From the NCBI RefSeq assembly GCF_000876015.1, contig NZ_BBQM01000012.1:124001-188000 (forward strand): DNA of 64,000 bases. Reading direction: 5' to 3'. The notes beneath the pieces were generated by a model. The model searched no databases. It saw only the letters and a program-made list of their open reading frames with translations, and had not been told where the DNA came from. Position numbers and translations under genes: made by a program. Position 1 is the first letter of the stretch; the number at the start of each line of letters is the position of its first letter. The stretch is from Cupriavidus basilensis. GTDB taxonomy: Bacteria; Pseudomonadota; Gammaproteobacteria; Burkholderiales; Burkholderiaceae. Shown here one piece after another: positions 18,547-28,351 of this stretch.

Positions 18547-19314
18547 ATGACCGACATCCACCACGCCGCCGCCCAGGGCTTTTCCACCCAGGCCGACACC
18601 TATGCCCGCGGCCGTCCCGACTATCCGCCCGCGCTGGCGCAATGGCTGCAGGACACGCTCGGCCTGCGCGCCGGCAAGACCGTGCTGGACCTCGGCGCCG
18701 GCACCGGCAAGTTCAGCAAGCTGCTGCAGGCCACCGGCGCCACCGTGATCGCGGTCGAGCCGGTCGCCGCCATGCGCGCGCAACTCAGCGCCGCGCTGCC
18801 CGCCGTGCAGGCGCTCGAAGGCACCGCCGAAGCGATTCCGCTGCCCGACGCCAGCGTCGACGCCGTGGTCTGCGCGCAGGCCTTCCACTGGTTCGCCAAC
18901 CAAGCCGCCATGACCGAGATCGCGCGCGTGCTGCGCCCGGGCGGCAGGCTCGGGCTGGTGTGGAACGTGCGCGACGAATCGGTGGACTGGGTCGCGCAGC
19001 TGACCACCATCATGACGCCCTACGAGGGCGACGCGCCGCGCTTCTACAAGGGCGACTGGAAGGCGGTGTTCCCGGCCGACGGCTTCGGTTCGCTCGAACT
19101 GGCCAGCCTGCCCTACGAGCACGTGGGGCCGGCGCAGCAGGTCATCGTCGACCGCGTGATGTCGGTCAGCTTCATCGCCTCGCTGCCGGCGGCCGAGCAG
19201 GACAAGGTGCGGGCGCAGCTGCAGGCCGTGATCGACGGCAGCCCAGCGCTGGCCGGGAAGGCGGCGCTGGCGTTTCCGTATCGGACCGAGGCGTATAGCT
19301 GCGCGCGGATCTAG
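18547..19314 (+). CDS. Class I SAM-dependent methyltransferase
   Basis: A 255-aa cytosolic methyltransferase of the UbiE/Methyltransf_11 type. It starts at ATG 18547. The SAM-binding motif I VLDLGAGTGKFSK is at about 46-58, the acidic residue after beta-2 in VIAVEPVAAM, and motif 'SVDAVVCAQAFHWF' with 'EIARVLRPGGRLGLVWN' further on. These Phe-His-Trp-Phe enzymes usually act on small molecules; the substrate is not evident. It stands alone, 216 bp after the sulfonate operon on the same strand, before an atypical region. Confidence 0.9.
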   Translation: MTDIHHAAAQGFSTQADTYARGRPDYPPALAQWLQDTLGLRAGKTVLDLGAGTGKFSKLLQATGATVIAVEPVAAMRAQLSAALPAVQALEGTAEAIPLPDASVDAVVCAQAFHWFANQAAMTEIARVLRPGGRLGLVWNVRDESVDWVAQLTTIMTPYEGDAPRFYKGDWKAVFPADGFGSLELASLPYEHVGPAQQVIVDRVMSVSFIASLPAAEQDKVRAQLQAVIDGSPALAGKAALAFPYRTEAYSCARI

Positions 19315-20013
19315 GTTGTCCGGGTGCCGACGGGCCTGGGCCTCGGGCCTCGTCGGTGGCCGAGTTCATATTTGTCTCTCTACGTGTGAAGCACGCATGA
19401 GGCCCCAGGCGCCCGAGCCAGAGAAATCCAGCGGCACTATTCCAGCTAGGCGATGCCAATCACGAAACCCATACCGCTCGGAAAGGTGCCTGCGTCATTT
19501 GTGGTTGTGGCCTGATTGAGCGTTGACGGCAGCCAGTGTGCTGCGCGTCATCGTTGCGGGCTCGTCGGGAATGCGACGTGCTTGCGCACCGGTGCCGCTA
19601 TTCGGCGTCGACGAAGGCGGCATACGCAGGCCTCTGGGTCGGACCTCGCCCTGCAAATTCGCGACGGTGATTGCACCAGCCGGATGGCGCCGGAAACTGG
19701 TTCAGGTATTGCGGCGCCTCGATGACTCCCGAAGGTCGAAGTTTCAGCAATTTCCCTGCATCAGGTCAGCCATTTCCTACCCGAGTTGCATTCCGCAAGT
19801 TTTACCATATGACAGCCCTATTGCGAGGTCGCATGATGCATGACCTTGCTCAAGGCATATGACGCAGCTCGGAGTCAGCTTCAGGAGCGACATTCATGCT
19901 CGATGAGCTTGCCCGCAACGGGTTGTACGGTGTCTTGCAGGTTTGCCCAGAGCGAGCCTGAGCAAGGCTATCTGCATCACCGTTTTCGGAAATGATGAGA
20001 TCCGGGTGCGCAT
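19315..20013. other. Gene-free, compositionally atypical stretch
   Basis: About 700 bp with visibly lower GC than the flanks and only small open frames without family features. It precedes the alpha/beta hydrolase and the broken radical-SAM gene, so it is probably part of the same foreign or decaying segment. I see no repeats, tRNA or integrase. Confidence 0.5.
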
Positions 20014-20886
20014 ATGAAAAACGCTGGCATAAGGCATGAGTCCATCCGTTTCCATGCTGGGGATGGATATTCTCTAGGTGGAAGTTATTTCCCGGCGCAA
20101 TACGACGAAAAAATACCGATCCTTATTTGTCCGGCGACGGGGGTAAAGCAGACATTTTATTATGCGTTCGCCCGCTGGTTGTGTGAGCAGGGGTACTCGG
20201 TTTTTGTCTTCGACTACAGAGGCATCGGGGCTTCAATTGCCGAGCCGCATATCAAATTCTCCAAGGCTAGAATACAGGATTGGGGCGAGCTGGATATGCC
20301 GGCAGCCCTGCGTTGGTTACTGGAGAGGACCGGGGCGAACAAAGCACATTTGATCGGGCATAGTGCTGGTGCTCAATTGGTCGGGCTGATGCCAAATCAT
20401 GGTGCAGTTTGCAGTCTTGCTGCGATCTCCGCGTCTTCGGGTTATATCGGCAATATTGGATGGCCGCTCAGGCCGGTCGCCGCGTTCTTGCTTCTTTTCT
20501 ATATCCCATTCTCCGCGAGGCTGTTCGGATATGTTCCGGCGAAGTGGCTTGGCTGGGGGGAGAGCTTGCCTGTTGGTGTCGCGCGGCAATGGTCGCGCTG
20601 GTGCCGTAGCCCCGGCTATGTGGAGAACGAATTTGGTGCCGGGGTCGGCCACCACTATTACCAGGAATTCCAGGCGCCGATCACTGTGGTTTCGGCATGT
20701 GACGATGCGCTGGCGACAAGAAGAAACATCGATGATTGGTTGCGGCTGCTCCCCAATGCACGGAAGTCGATCAGTGTGCTGCGGCCAGCCGATTTCGGTG
20801 GCGAGCCGATTGGCCACATCAATATGTTCAGGCGCAGTCATTCCGATATGTGGCCTGAAATGATAAAGAATTTCTCGGGCGCATGA
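20014..20886 (+). CDS. Alpha/beta-fold serine hydrolase
   Basis: A 290-aa alpha/beta hydrolase. The nucleophile elbow is GHSAG at 115-119 (Ser117), the acid is probably Asp230 or Asp231 (SACDDALA), and the catalytic His is His268 (PIGHINMF). An oxyanion-region 'CPATGVKQTFYY' follows beta-3 and 'FDYRGIGAS' marks the usual loop at residue ~67. It is close to uncharacterised hydrolases of the serine-aminopeptidase-like group; the substrate is unknown. Codon use is much less GC-biased than its neighbours, which suggests recent transfer. No good ribosome-binding site precedes ATG 20014. A damaged radical-SAM gene follows 45 nt later on the same strand, and the two may once have formed a unit. Confidence 0.82.
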   Translation: MKNAGIRHESIRFHAGDGYSLGGSYFPAQYDEKIPILICPATGVKQTFYYAFARWLCEQGYSVFVFDYRGIGASIAEPHIKFSKARIQDWGELDMPAALRWLLERTGANKAHLIGHSAGAQLVGLMPNHGAVCSLAAISASSGYIGNIGWPLRPVAAFLLLFYIPFSARLFGYVPAKWLGWGESLPVGVARQWSRWCRSPGYVENEFGAGVGHHYYQEFQAPITVVSACDDALATRRNIDDWLRLLPNARKSISVLRPADFGGEPIGHINMFRRSHSDMWPEMIKNFSGA

Positions 20887-20931
20887 GCGTGCCCGCTTTT
20901 GTCGGGGTGGTTTGTATTTCAGGAGACGAAG

Positions 20932-21340
20932 ATGGAACGTCAGGATGACGTGATAACTCGGTTCAAAGAAGTTAGGAAGGAGGCGAAAGCGACCCGTTCG
21001 TCTCTCTACCACCTAACGAACCAATGTAATCTGCGCTGCAAATCGGAGTTGCCCCAGCGTCAGTGAAGACTATGGCGGAAATGCGGAGCGCTTGGAATCC
21101 GGTTGGCCTTCACTGCCTAAATTCAACGCCTATACCGCGGACATGCACACAACAACCCGATGCTGCACGTCAGGTGACTGCACGAAGTGCCGTGACAGCC
21201 AGGCGGTGATGTCCTGGCTTCTGGTGAATGCCAAACACATCATGCAGGAACCGGATGGACTTCGAACTTGGACGGAAATCGCCGAGACTTATTTCAGCCA
21301 ATTTGTCTGGTCAAGATATCACCCGAGGAACCTCCACTAG
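20932..21340 (+). pseudogene. Radical-SAM protein, internally deleted and frameshifted
   Basis: The N-terminal piece starts at ATG 20932 behind AGGAGACGA (20921-20929). It encodes about 44 residues ending in SLYHLTNQCNLRCK, the start of a radical-SAM CxxxCxxC cluster motif; the frame then stops at TGA 21064. A second piece, in another frame and open from roughly 21040 to the stop at 21340, reads SLPKFNAYTADMHTTTRCC, GDCTKCRDSQAVMSWLLVN and TWTEIAETYFSQFVWSRYHP. This is a Cys-rich C-terminal end of the same kind of enzyme. The middle, including the third cluster cysteine and the SAM-binding barrel, is missing, so the gene has suffered a deletion with frameshift near 21040-21060 and cannot make an active enzyme. 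Confidence 0.7.
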
Positions 21341-21427
21341 CTCGAGCGTATGTCGCAATCGGCGGTCTGCTGCTGCGCGGAGCCGTCGATCCATGCGTTT
21401 CTCAACGGACGCTTGGCGGTTCCAATA

Positions 21428-21536
21428 GACGCTATCGAATGAGGCGAAGCGATTCCGGCGAGGCGAGGCCGCAGACAGTACAAGCAGCGCGGCAAGGCCG
21501 CGCAACGAACGCTACCGGAATCACTTTGACAGCGTC
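21428..21536 (+). repeat. ~100-bp hairpin repeat, copy B
   Basis: Outer arms GACGCT (21428-21433) and AGCGTC (21531-21536); inner arms GATTCCGG (21451-21458) and CCGGAATC (21515-21522). The shared core GCAGACAGTACAAGC is at 21471-21485. Compared with copies A and C the inner arm reads ATTCCGG instead of GTCCTGG and its partner has changed to match. It ends 1 nt before the last base of the stop codon of the minus-strand outer-membrane efflux gene. Confidence 0.8.
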
Positions 21537-21537
21537 T

Positions 21538-23040
21538 TCAAGGGGGCGCGTCCGGTCCCCGCGCCTGCGCCCCATAATCCGCCGGCGCATCGGCCGGCCG
21601 CGGCGTGTCGCCGGCGCGCTCGATCCAGCCGCCGCCGAGGAACTGGTACAGGTCGACGAGGTTGGTCAGGCGCTGCAGCCGCGCGGTGATCAGCAACTGT
21701 TGCGCGTTGTAGAGATCGGTCTGCGCGGTCAGCACGCTCAGGTAGCTGTCCACGCCGTTGCGGTAGCGCAGGTCGGACAGCGTCAGGCGGCGTTCCTGCG
21801 AGCCGGTGAAGCGCTCCAGCGACTGGATCTGCTTGTCGTAGGTGCCGCGCGCGGCCAGGCCGTCGGAGACTTCGCGGAAGGCGGTCTGGATGGCCTTTTC
21901 GTAGCTGGCGATCTCGATGCGCTTCTGCACGTGCGCGAGGTCGAGGTTGGCGACGTTGGCGCCGCCTTCGAAGATCGGCAGCGTGATCTGCGGGCTGAAC
22001 GACCACGCGCCGGAGCCGGGCTTGAACAGCCCGCCGAGCGTGGGCGAGAGCGTGCCGGCGCTGCCGGTCAGCACCACGCGCGGGAAGAAGGCCGCGCGCG
22101 CCGCGCCGATGTTGGCGTTGGCGGCCAGCAGCGACTGCTCGGCCGCGGCGATGTCCGGGCGGCGCGCGAGCAGGTCCGACGGCAGCCCCGCCGGGATGTC
22201 CGTCAGCAGCGCCTGGCCGTTGAGCGGCAGCCCGCCGGGCAGGTCCTCGGGCAGCGGCTCGCCCACCAGCAGCACCAGCGCGTTTTCCGCCTGCGCGCGC
22301 AGGCGGCTTTGCGATTCGAGGTTGGCGTTGGCCTGCTCGACCACGCCTTCGGCCTGACGCAGGTCGAGTTCGGAGCCGGTGCCGGTCTCGAACTGCAGCT
22401 TGGTGATGCGGAACGATTCCTGCGCGGTCACGAGCGTGTTGCGCGTCACGGCGAGCGCGTCGTCGTAGGCCAGCATGGTGAGGTACTGGTCGGCCACCGA
22501 CGACACCAGCGCGATCTCCGCGGCCTTGCGGGTCTGCGCCAGCGCGAGGTATTGCGCCAGCGCCTGGTCCTTGAGGCTGCGGATGCGGCCGAAGAAGTCG
22601 ATCTCCCAGGACGCGCTCGCGCCGACCGAGTATTCGCTGGCGATGGGCCGGCCGGTGGAGGACAGGTTCAGCGGCGTGCGCGTGCGGCTGCCGGAGGCCA
22701 CCGCGTCGAGCGTGGGGAACAGGCCGGCGCGCGTGATCTGGTACTGGGCGCGCGCGGCTTCCATGTTGAGCACCGAGACGCGCAGGTCGCGGTTGTTCCT
22801 GAGCGCGATCTCGATGATGCGCTGCAGGCGCGCGTCGGCGAAGAAATCGCGCCAGCCGATGTCGGTGGCCGCCGCGCCGCCGGCGCTGGCGGCGCCCGGC
22901 GCGGCGCCGGGCTGCTGGTCGTAGACGCCACCGGCGGGGAAGGCCGGCGCCACCGGCGCCGCCGGGCGTTCGTAGTTCGGCGCGAGCGTGCAGCCGGCGG
23001 CCAGGATCGCGGCGGCGGTCATCAGGGCATGTCTGCGCAT
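21538..23040 (-). CDS. OprM/NodT-family outer-membrane efflux lipoprotein
   Basis: A 500-aa outer-membrane channel of an RND pump. The N-terminus has a lipobox (AAILAAGC, Cys17). Two OEP domain repeats follow; 'YQITRAGLFPTLDAVASG' and 'ARAAFFPRVVLTGSAG' are the equivalent strand/helix turns, 'RNNRDLRVSVLNMEAARAQY' and 'RYRNGVDSYLSVLTAQ' the helical parts. It is the last gene of the three-gene efflux operon; the RND gene stop lies 1 nt upstream of its start. Hairpin repeat copy B follows the stop directly. Confidence 0.95.
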   Translation of the reverse strand: MRRHALMTAAAILAAGCTLAPNYERPAAPVAPAFPAGGVYDQQPGAAPGAASAGGAAATDIGWRDFFADARLQRIIEIALRNNRDLRVSVLNMEAARAQYQITRAGLFPTLDAVASGSRTRTPLNLSSTGRPIASEYSVGASASWEIDFFGRIRSLKDQALAQYLALAQTRKAAEIALVSSVADQYLTMLAYDDALAVTRNTLVTAQESFRITKLQFETGTGSELDLRQAEGVVEQANANLESQSRLRAQAENALVLLVGEPLPEDLPGGLPLNGQALLTDIPAGLPSDLLARRPDIAAAEQSLLAANANIGAARAAFFPRVVLTGSAGTLSPTLGGLFKPGSGAWSFSPQITLPIFEGGANVANLDLAHVQKRIEIASYEKAIQTAFREVSDGLAARGTYDKQIQSLERFTGSQERRLTLSDLRYRNGVDSYLSVLTAQTDLYNAQQLLITARLQRLTNLVDLYQFLGGGWIERAGDTPRPADAPADYGAQARGPDAPP

Positions 23041-23041
23041 G

Positions 23042-26000
23042 TCAGTGTCCCTCCCTGAGCGTGCCGTCGCCGCCGGCGGGGTCGTCCGGCGGCGGGGCCG
23101 CGGGATGCGGGTCGTGGTGGGGCTTGGCCTTGCTGAACTTGCCGATCACCACGAAGAACATCGGGATCATGAAGATGGCCAGGAAGGTGGCGGTCAGCAT
23201 GCCGCCGATCACGCCGGTGCCGATGGCGTGCTGGCTGCCGGAGCCGGCGCCGTTGCTCAGCGCGAGCGGCATCACGCCGAGGATGAAGGCCAGCGAGGTC
23301 ATCAGGATCGGGCGCAGCCGCAGGCGCGCGGCTTCCACCGCGGCGTCCAGCGTGCTCATGCCCTGGTCGCGCAGTTCGCGCGCGAATTCCACGATCAGGA
23401 TGGCGTTCTTGGCCGACAGGCCCACCGTGGTCAGCAGCCCGACCTGGAAGAACACGTCGTTCTCCAGCCCGCGCAGGGTGGTGGCCAGCAGCGCGCCGAG
23501 CACGCCCAGCGGCACCACCATGATGACCGAGAACGGGATCGACCAGCTCTCGTACAGCGCGGCCAGGCACAGGAACACGAACAGGATCGAGATGCCGTAC
23601 AGGATCGGCGCCTGCGAGCCGGACTGGATTTCCTGGTACGACAGGCCGGTCCATTCGTAGCCGATGCCGGCCGGCAGCTTGGCGGCGATGGCTTCGATGG
23701 CCTGCATGGCCTGCCCGGTCGACTTGCCGTGCGCGGCCGCGCCCTGGATCTCGACCGCCGAGATGCCGTTGTAGCGCTCCAGCTTGGGCGAGCCGTAGAT
23801 CCACTTGCCGGTGGCGAAGGCGCTGAACGGGACCATCGTGCCGGCGGCATTGCGCACGTACCACGCGTTGAGGTCCTCGGGGTTCATGCGAAAGCGCGCC
23901 TCGCCCTGCACGTAGACCTTCTTGATGCGGTTGTCGATGTCGAGGAAGTTGTTGATGTACTGCGAGGCCCACGCGGTGGAGAAGGTCTGGTCGATGCTGG
24001 TCGCGGTCACGCCGAGCGCGTTGGCCTTCTCGCGGTCGATGCTGACCTTGAACTGCGGCGTGTCGTTCAGGCCGTTGGGCCGCACCTGCGACAGCGTCGG
24101 GTCCTTGGCTGCCATGCCCAGCAGCATGTTGCGCGCCTCCATCAGCTTCTCGTGGCCGAGGCCGGCGCGGTCCTGCAGCTCGAAGTCGAAGCCGGCGGCG
24201 GTGCCGAGTTCCGGGATCGAGGGCGGGTTGAGCGGGAAGATCTGCGCGTCCTTGTACGAGGCGAAATGCCCGAAGATGCGGCCCACCAGCGCCGGCGCCT
24301 TCAGGTTGTCGGTCTCGCGCAGCTTGAAGTCCTTCATGCGCACGAACACCAGGCCGGAGTTCTGGCCGCGCCCGGCGAAGCTGAAGCCGTTGACGGTCAG
24401 CACCGCCTCGACCACGTCCTTCTCCTGGTTGAGCAGGTAGTCCTGCACGTCGGCCAGCACCTTGGCGGTGCGCTCCTGCGTGGAGCCCACCGGCGCCTGC
24501 ACCAGCACGAACATGGTGCCCTGGTCTTCCTCGGGCAGGAAGGACTTGGGCAGCCGCAGGAACAGGAAGCCCACCGCCACGATCACCATCAGGTAGATGA
24601 TCAGCCAGCGCCCCGAGCGGCGGATCACGTGCAGCACGCCGCCGTGGTACTTCTGCTGGCTCTTGGCGAAGTTGCGGTTGAACCAGCCGAAGAAGCCGGT
24701 CTTCTCGTCGTGGTGCCCCTGAGGAATGGGCTTGAGCATGGTGGCGCACAGCGCCGGCGTCAGGATCAGCGCCACCATCACCGACAGCAGCATGGCCGCC
24801 ACGATGGTCAGCGAGAACTGCCGGTAGATGGCGCCCACCGAGCCGCCCGAGAACGCCACCGGCACGAACACCGCCGACAGCACCAGCGCCACGCCCACCA
24901 GCGCGCCGGTGATCTGCTCCATCGCCTTGCGGGTGGCGTCGCGCGGCGACAAGCCCTCCTCGGCCATGACCCGCTCGACGTTCTCCACCACCACGATGGC
25001 ATCGTCCACCAGCAGGCCGATGGCGAGCACCAGCCCGAACATGGACAGCGTGTTGATCGAGAAGCCCACCACCGCCATCACCGCGAACGTGCCTAGCAGC
25101 ACCACCGGCACGGCGATGGTCGGGATCAGCGTGGCGCGCAGGTTCTGCAGGAACAGGTACATCACCAGGAACACCAGCACGATGCCCTCGATCAGCGTCT
25201 TGACCACTTCCTCGATGGACAGCGTGACGAACGGCGTGGTGTCGTAGGGATATTCCACCACCAGGCCCTGCGGCGAGTAGCGCTGCAGGTCGGCGATCTT
25301 GGCGCGCACCGCCTTGGCGGTGTTCAGCGCGTTGGCGCCGGTGGCGAGATGGATGCCGAAGGCCGCGGTCGGCTGGCCGTTGTACTTGGTGTCGTAGTTG
25401 TAGGTCTCGCCGCCGAGCTCGATGCGGGCCACGTCCTTGAGGCGCACCTGCGAGCCGTCGGTGTTGACCTTGAGCAGGATGTTGCCGAACTGCTCCGGCG
25501 TCTGCAGCAGCGTGGCCTCGGTGATGGTGGCCTGCAGCATCTGGCCGGGCACCGACGGCGTGCCGCCCAGGCTGCCGCCGGCGACCTGCACGTTCTGCGC
25601 GAGCACCGCGTTGTTGACGTCGATCGGCGTCAGGTTGTAGTTGTTGAGCTTGGTGGCGTCGAGCCAGATCCGCATGGCGAACTGCGAGCCGAACAGCGTC
25701 ACCGTGCCCACGCCGTCGATGCGGCTGATCGGGTCGAGGATCTTGGAGGCGACGTAGTTGGTCAGGTCGTAGCGGTTCATGCTGCCGTCGCGCGAGACGA
25801 AGGCCAGGATCAGCAGGAAGCTGCTGCTGGACTTGGTCACCTTGGCGCCGAGCTGCTGCACCACCTGCGGCAGCAGCGGCGTGGCGAGCTGCAGCTTGTT
25901 CTGGACCTGCACCTGGGCGATGTCGGGGTTGGTGCCGGCGGCGAAGGTCAGCGTGATGGTGGCGGTGCCGGAGTCGTCGCTGGTCGACGACAGGTAGAGC

Positions 26001-26224
26001 AGGTGGTCGAGGCCGCTCATCTGCTGCTCGATCACCTGGGTGACGGTGTCTTCCACCGTCTTGGCCGAAGCGCCCGGGTAGGTGGCGCTGATCTGGATGG
26101 CCGGCGGGGCGATCGTCGGGTACTGCGCGATCGGCAGCGTCACCGTCGCCGCCACGCCCGCCAGCATCAGGATGATGGCGATGACCCAGGCGAAGATCGG
26201 CCGGTCGATGAAGAACTTTGCCAT
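23042..26224 (-). CDS. RND multidrug efflux transporter, HAE1 (AcrB/MexB) type
   Basis: A 1060-aa inner-membrane proton/drug antiporter. It begins [20 protein letters not shown], the HAE1 N-terminus, and has 12 predicted helices with two large periplasmic loops. The proton-relay aspartates are in [16 protein letters not shown] of helix 4, and the family block '[21 protein letters not shown]' follows. The second half carries '[16 protein letters not shown]'. It works with the membrane-fusion protein and the outer-membrane channel encoded on either side. Hydrophobic amphiphilic drugs, solvents or bile-like compounds are usual substrates; the precise range cannot be read from sequence. Confidence 0.97.
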   Translation of the reverse strand: MAKFFIDRPIFAWVIAIILMLAGVAATVTLPIAQYPTIAPPAIQISATYPGASAKTVEDTVTQVIEQQMSGLDHLLYLSSTSDDSGTATITLTFAAGTNPDIAQVQVQNKLQLATPLLPQVVQQLGAKVTKSSSSFLLILAFVSRDGSMNRYDLTNYVASKILDPISRIDGVGTVTLFGSQFAMRIWLDATKLNNYNLTPIDVNNAVLAQNVQVAGGSLGGTPSVPGQMLQATITEATLLQTPEQFGNILLKVNTDGSQVRLKDVARIELGGETYNYDTKYNGQPTAAFGIHLATGANALNTAKAVRAKIADLQRYSPQGLVVEYPYDTTPFVTLSIEEVVKTLIEGIVLVFLVMYLFLQNLRATLIPTIAVPVVLLGTFAVMAVVGFSINTLSMFGLVLAIGLLVDDAIVVVENVERVMAEEGLSPRDATRKAMEQITGALVGVALVLSAVFVPVAFSGGSVGAIYRQFSLTIVAAMLLSVMVALILTPALCATMLKPIPQGHHDEKTGFFGWFNRNFAKSQQKYHGGVLHVIRRSGRWLIIYLMVIVAVGFLFLRLPKSFLPEEDQGTMFVLVQAPVGSTQERTAKVLADVQDYLLNQEKDVVEAVLTVNGFSFAGRGQNSGLVFVRMKDFKLRETDNLKAPALVGRIFGHFASYKDAQIFPLNPPSIPELGTAAGFDFELQDRAGLGHEKLMEARNMLLGMAAKDPTLSQVRPNGLNDTPQFKVSIDREKANALGVTATSIDQTFSTAWASQYINNFLDIDNRIKKVYVQGEARFRMNPEDLNAWYVRNAAGTMVPFSAFATGKWIYGSPKLERYNGISAVEIQGAAAHGKSTGQAMQAIEAIAAKLPAGIGYEWTGLSYQEIQSGSQAPILYGISILFVFLCLAALYESWSIPFSVIMVVPLGVLGALLATTLRGLENDVFFQVGLLTTVGLSAKNAILIVEFARELRDQGMSTLDAAVEAARLRLRPILMTSLAFILGVMPLALSNGAGSGSQHAIGTGVIGGMLTATFLAIFMIPMFFVVIGKFSKAKPHHDPHPAAPPPDDPAGGDGTLREGH

Positions 26225-26239
26225 GAGGCAGGCTCCCTG

Positions 26240-27499
26240 TTATTGCGCGGCGGACGCGGGCGCCGCAGCGGGCGCCGGAGCGGAGGCGGGGGCGGACGGA
26301 GCCGGGGACGGGGCCGGCGGCGCGGAGGCCGGCTGCGCCTGCGCGCCCGAGGCGGGCTGCGCCGGCACCTGGGTCTCGACCGGCTTGACGGTCATGCCGG
26401 GCTTGGCCTTCTCCACGCCGTTGACGATCACGCGCTCGCCGGGCTGCAGCCCGCTTTCCACCACCCAGCCGTTGCCGTAGGTGGCGCTGGTGACGAGCTG
26501 GCGCTGCGACACCTTGTTGTCGGGGCCGACCACCAGCGCCACCGGCTGGCCTTTCTGGTCGTGCGTGATGCCGATCTGCGGCACCACCATCGCCTTGTCG
26601 TTGACGCCTTCGTCGATGCGCGCGCGCACGAACATGCCGGGCAGCAGCACGCGGTCCTTGTTGGGGAAGATCGCGCGCACCGTGACCGAGCCCGTGGTCT
26701 GGTCCACGCTCACGTCGGAGAACTGCAGCCGGCCCTGCTCGGCGTAGGTGCGGCCGTCCTCGAGCAGCAGCGTGACCTTGGCGGCGTGGATGCCGCTGGT
26801 CTGCAGCTTGCCTTCCTGGACCTGGCGGCGCAGCCGCAGGCCCTCCACGCTCGATTGCGTCAGGTTGACGTAGACCGGGTCGAGCTGCTGCACGGTGGTC
26901 AGCAGCGTGGCCTGGCTGGCCTGCACGTAGGCGCCCGGCGTGACCTGCGACAGGCCGCTGCGCCCGGTGATGGGCGAGATCACGTCGGTATAGCCGAGGT
27001 TGATCTGCGCGGTCTCCACGCTGGCCTTGCCGGCGGCCACGTCGGCCTGGGCCTGGCCCAGCGCGGCCACGGCGTTGTCGTAGTCCTGCTTGCTGACGGC
27101 GTTGGCGGCCACCAGCACCTTGTAGCGGCTGACCAGCGCGTTCTGCGTGGTGACGTTGGCCTGGGCCTTGGCCAGCGCGGCGCGGGCGTTGTTCAGCGCG
27201 GCGATGTAGGGCGCCGGGTCGATCTTGTAGAGCCGCTCGCCGGCCTTGACGTCATCGCCCTCGGTGAACTCGCGGCGCAGCACGATGCCGTCCACCCGCG
27301 CGCGCACCTGCGCCACCAGGAAGGCGCTGGTGCGCCCGGGCAGCTCCACCGTCACCGGCACGGTGCTGGTCCTGACCGTGACCACGCCCACTTCGAGCGG
27401 CGGCGGCGGCGGCGCGGCCGGCTTCTCTCCGCATGCGGCAAGGAGGGCGGCGATCGCCGCGGCGCCGAGATGGCGAAGTGGAATCCGCTCGATGCGCAT
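26240..27499 (-). CDS. AcrA/MexA-family membrane-fusion (adaptor) lipoprotein
   Basis: A 419-aa periplasmic adaptor. ATG 27499 gives a lipobox LLAAC (Cys23); longer upstream starts would bury it. Domains in order: proline-rich linker, lipoyl half (TVELPGRTSAFLVAQVRARV), alpha-helical hairpin rich in Ala/Gln (about 85-170), second lipoyl half (GYTDVISPITGRSGLSQVTPG), beta-barrel and membrane-proximal domain. The C-terminal ~45 residues are almost only Ala, Pro and Gln, an unusual extension. First gene of the leftward efflux operon. Confidence 0.95.
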   Translation of the reverse strand: MRIERIPLRHLGAAAIAALLAACGEKPAAPPPPPLEVGVVTVRTSTVPVTVELPGRTSAFLVAQVRARVDGIVLRREFTEGDDVKAGERLYKIDPAPYIAALNNARAALAKAQANVTTQNALVSRYKVLVAANAVSKQDYDNAVAALGQAQADVAAGKASVETAQINLGYTDVISPITGRSGLSQVTPGAYVQASQATLLTTVQQLDPVYVNLTQSSVEGLRLRRQVQEGKLQTSGIHAAKVTLLLEDGRTYAEQGRLQFSDVSVDQTTGSVTVRAIFPNKDRVLLPGMFVRARIDEGVNDKAMVVPQIGITHDQKGQPVALVVGPDNKVSQRQLVTSATYGNGWVVESGLQPGERVIVNGVEKAKPGMTVKPVETQVPAQPASGAQAQPASAPPAPSPAPSAPASAPAPAAAPASAAQ

Positions 27500-27904
27500 G
27501 GAAGAACCTCGGAGTCGATAGGGGTGGCTGGGGCCGGCTGGCAACACAGGAACGCGCGTGCGCTGGAGTCTGGGCATGGACAGGCTTGGGGCCGCGGGGC
27601 GGCAGGAAGGTTGAAGCAGCGTGGCCGCGCCCGGCAGGCACACGGACAGGAGAGCGGGCGGGCAGGCATGAGGCCGGCATGGCCTGGCACTGGCTGCAAG
27701 GCGATGGTCGGATGGCGTCGTCGGAAATGGGCGCTGGGCTATCGGTCCTGGTCCAGTGCCGGGCGCGGCGCGCGGCGCGCGCCGTCGGGAAAGGGGTGTC
27801 GGCTGCCGCCGCTGGCCCTGGCAGGGCAGGCGCGACCGGCAAGGCGGAAGGGGTGGAGGAACGTGTTTTGCGCAAGCTGAAGGCGGGCCCGGGTCAGTGC
27901 GTTC

Positions 27905-27924
27905 AATCCAACCATTGCTGGATT
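27905..27924. promoter_or_regulatory. Inverted repeat AATCCA-N8-TGGATT
   Basis: A 6-bp dyad with an 8-bp spacer in the RND operon upstream region, 400 bp from the adaptor start and directly before the 12-bp tandem array. Candidate operator only. Confidence 0.3.
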
Positions 27925-27929
27925 ACTCC

Positions 27930-28010
27930 ATCGTGACGTGAAGCGTGACGAAAGTCGTGACATGTGCGCGGCATGCGTCGTGCTGCGCGTCGTGCCGTGC
28001 GTCGTGGCAT
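27930..28010. repeat. Degenerate 12-bp tandem repeat
   Basis: CGTGAC recurs at 27932, 27944 and 27956, exactly 12 bp apart. A second series GCGTCGTG recurs at 27975, 27987 and 27999, again 12 bp apart. The two series look like diverged halves of one minisatellite. It is not inside a supported gene. Confidence 0.6.
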
Positions 28011-28213
28011 GAAGCGCGCCATGTCGCGGTGCCCTGCCGGGCATGGCCGCAGCCGGGCGAAATGGTGCATCACATCACTCTAGATCACTTCCGGGACAAT
28101 TCAAGGACAGCCCGGCCGGCGGGCGGCGCGGGACGACTTTCGGCGCGGGCGCGGCAGAGGCCGGCGCGGCGGTGCGGCATGGCCGGCCAGGCCGCGTTGA
28201 CAATGCCGGTGGC

Positions 28214-28230
28214 GTTCTGTACCGTGGAAC
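28214..28230. promoter_or_regulatory. 17-bp palindrome, candidate IclR operator 1
   Basis: GTTCTGTACCGTGGAAC: GTTC and GAAC arms 9 bp apart, 122 bp upstream of the iclR start. It shares GTTCTGTA and the GAAC arm with the site at 34069-34085 in front of the Bug/CaiB operon. Confidence 0.5.
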
Positions 28231-28351
28231 CGCCATGCCAAGAAATGCCTGAAACTGCCGCATGCCGGCTTACCGGTCCGTTGATCCATTGGTCCGGCCT
28301 CCACGGCGTTTCCCCGCTTCCTTTCATTCCTTCCATTGAGCAAGCCGATCG

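Larger units (their letters stand above)
27500..28351. other. Long divergent intergenic region (RND operon / iclR)
   Basis: About 850 bp without a convincing gene between the efflux operon (leftward) and iclR (rightward). It holds an inverted repeat AATCCA-8 nt-TGGATT at 27905-27924, a degenerate 12-bp tandem array at 27930-28010, and the 17-bp palindrome at 28214-28230. No TetR-type local repressor gene for the pump is present. Confidence 0.55.

Noticed and set aside
19316..19862. Small plus-strand open frames of 60-110 codons
   Set aside because: No ribosome-binding sites, no codon bias and no recognisable motif; treated as non-coding.
27739..28044. Minus-strand 101-codon frame with a Thr/His four-residue periodicity
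   Set aside because: The periodicity merely reflects the 12-bp tandem repeat. No start signal or family similarity.
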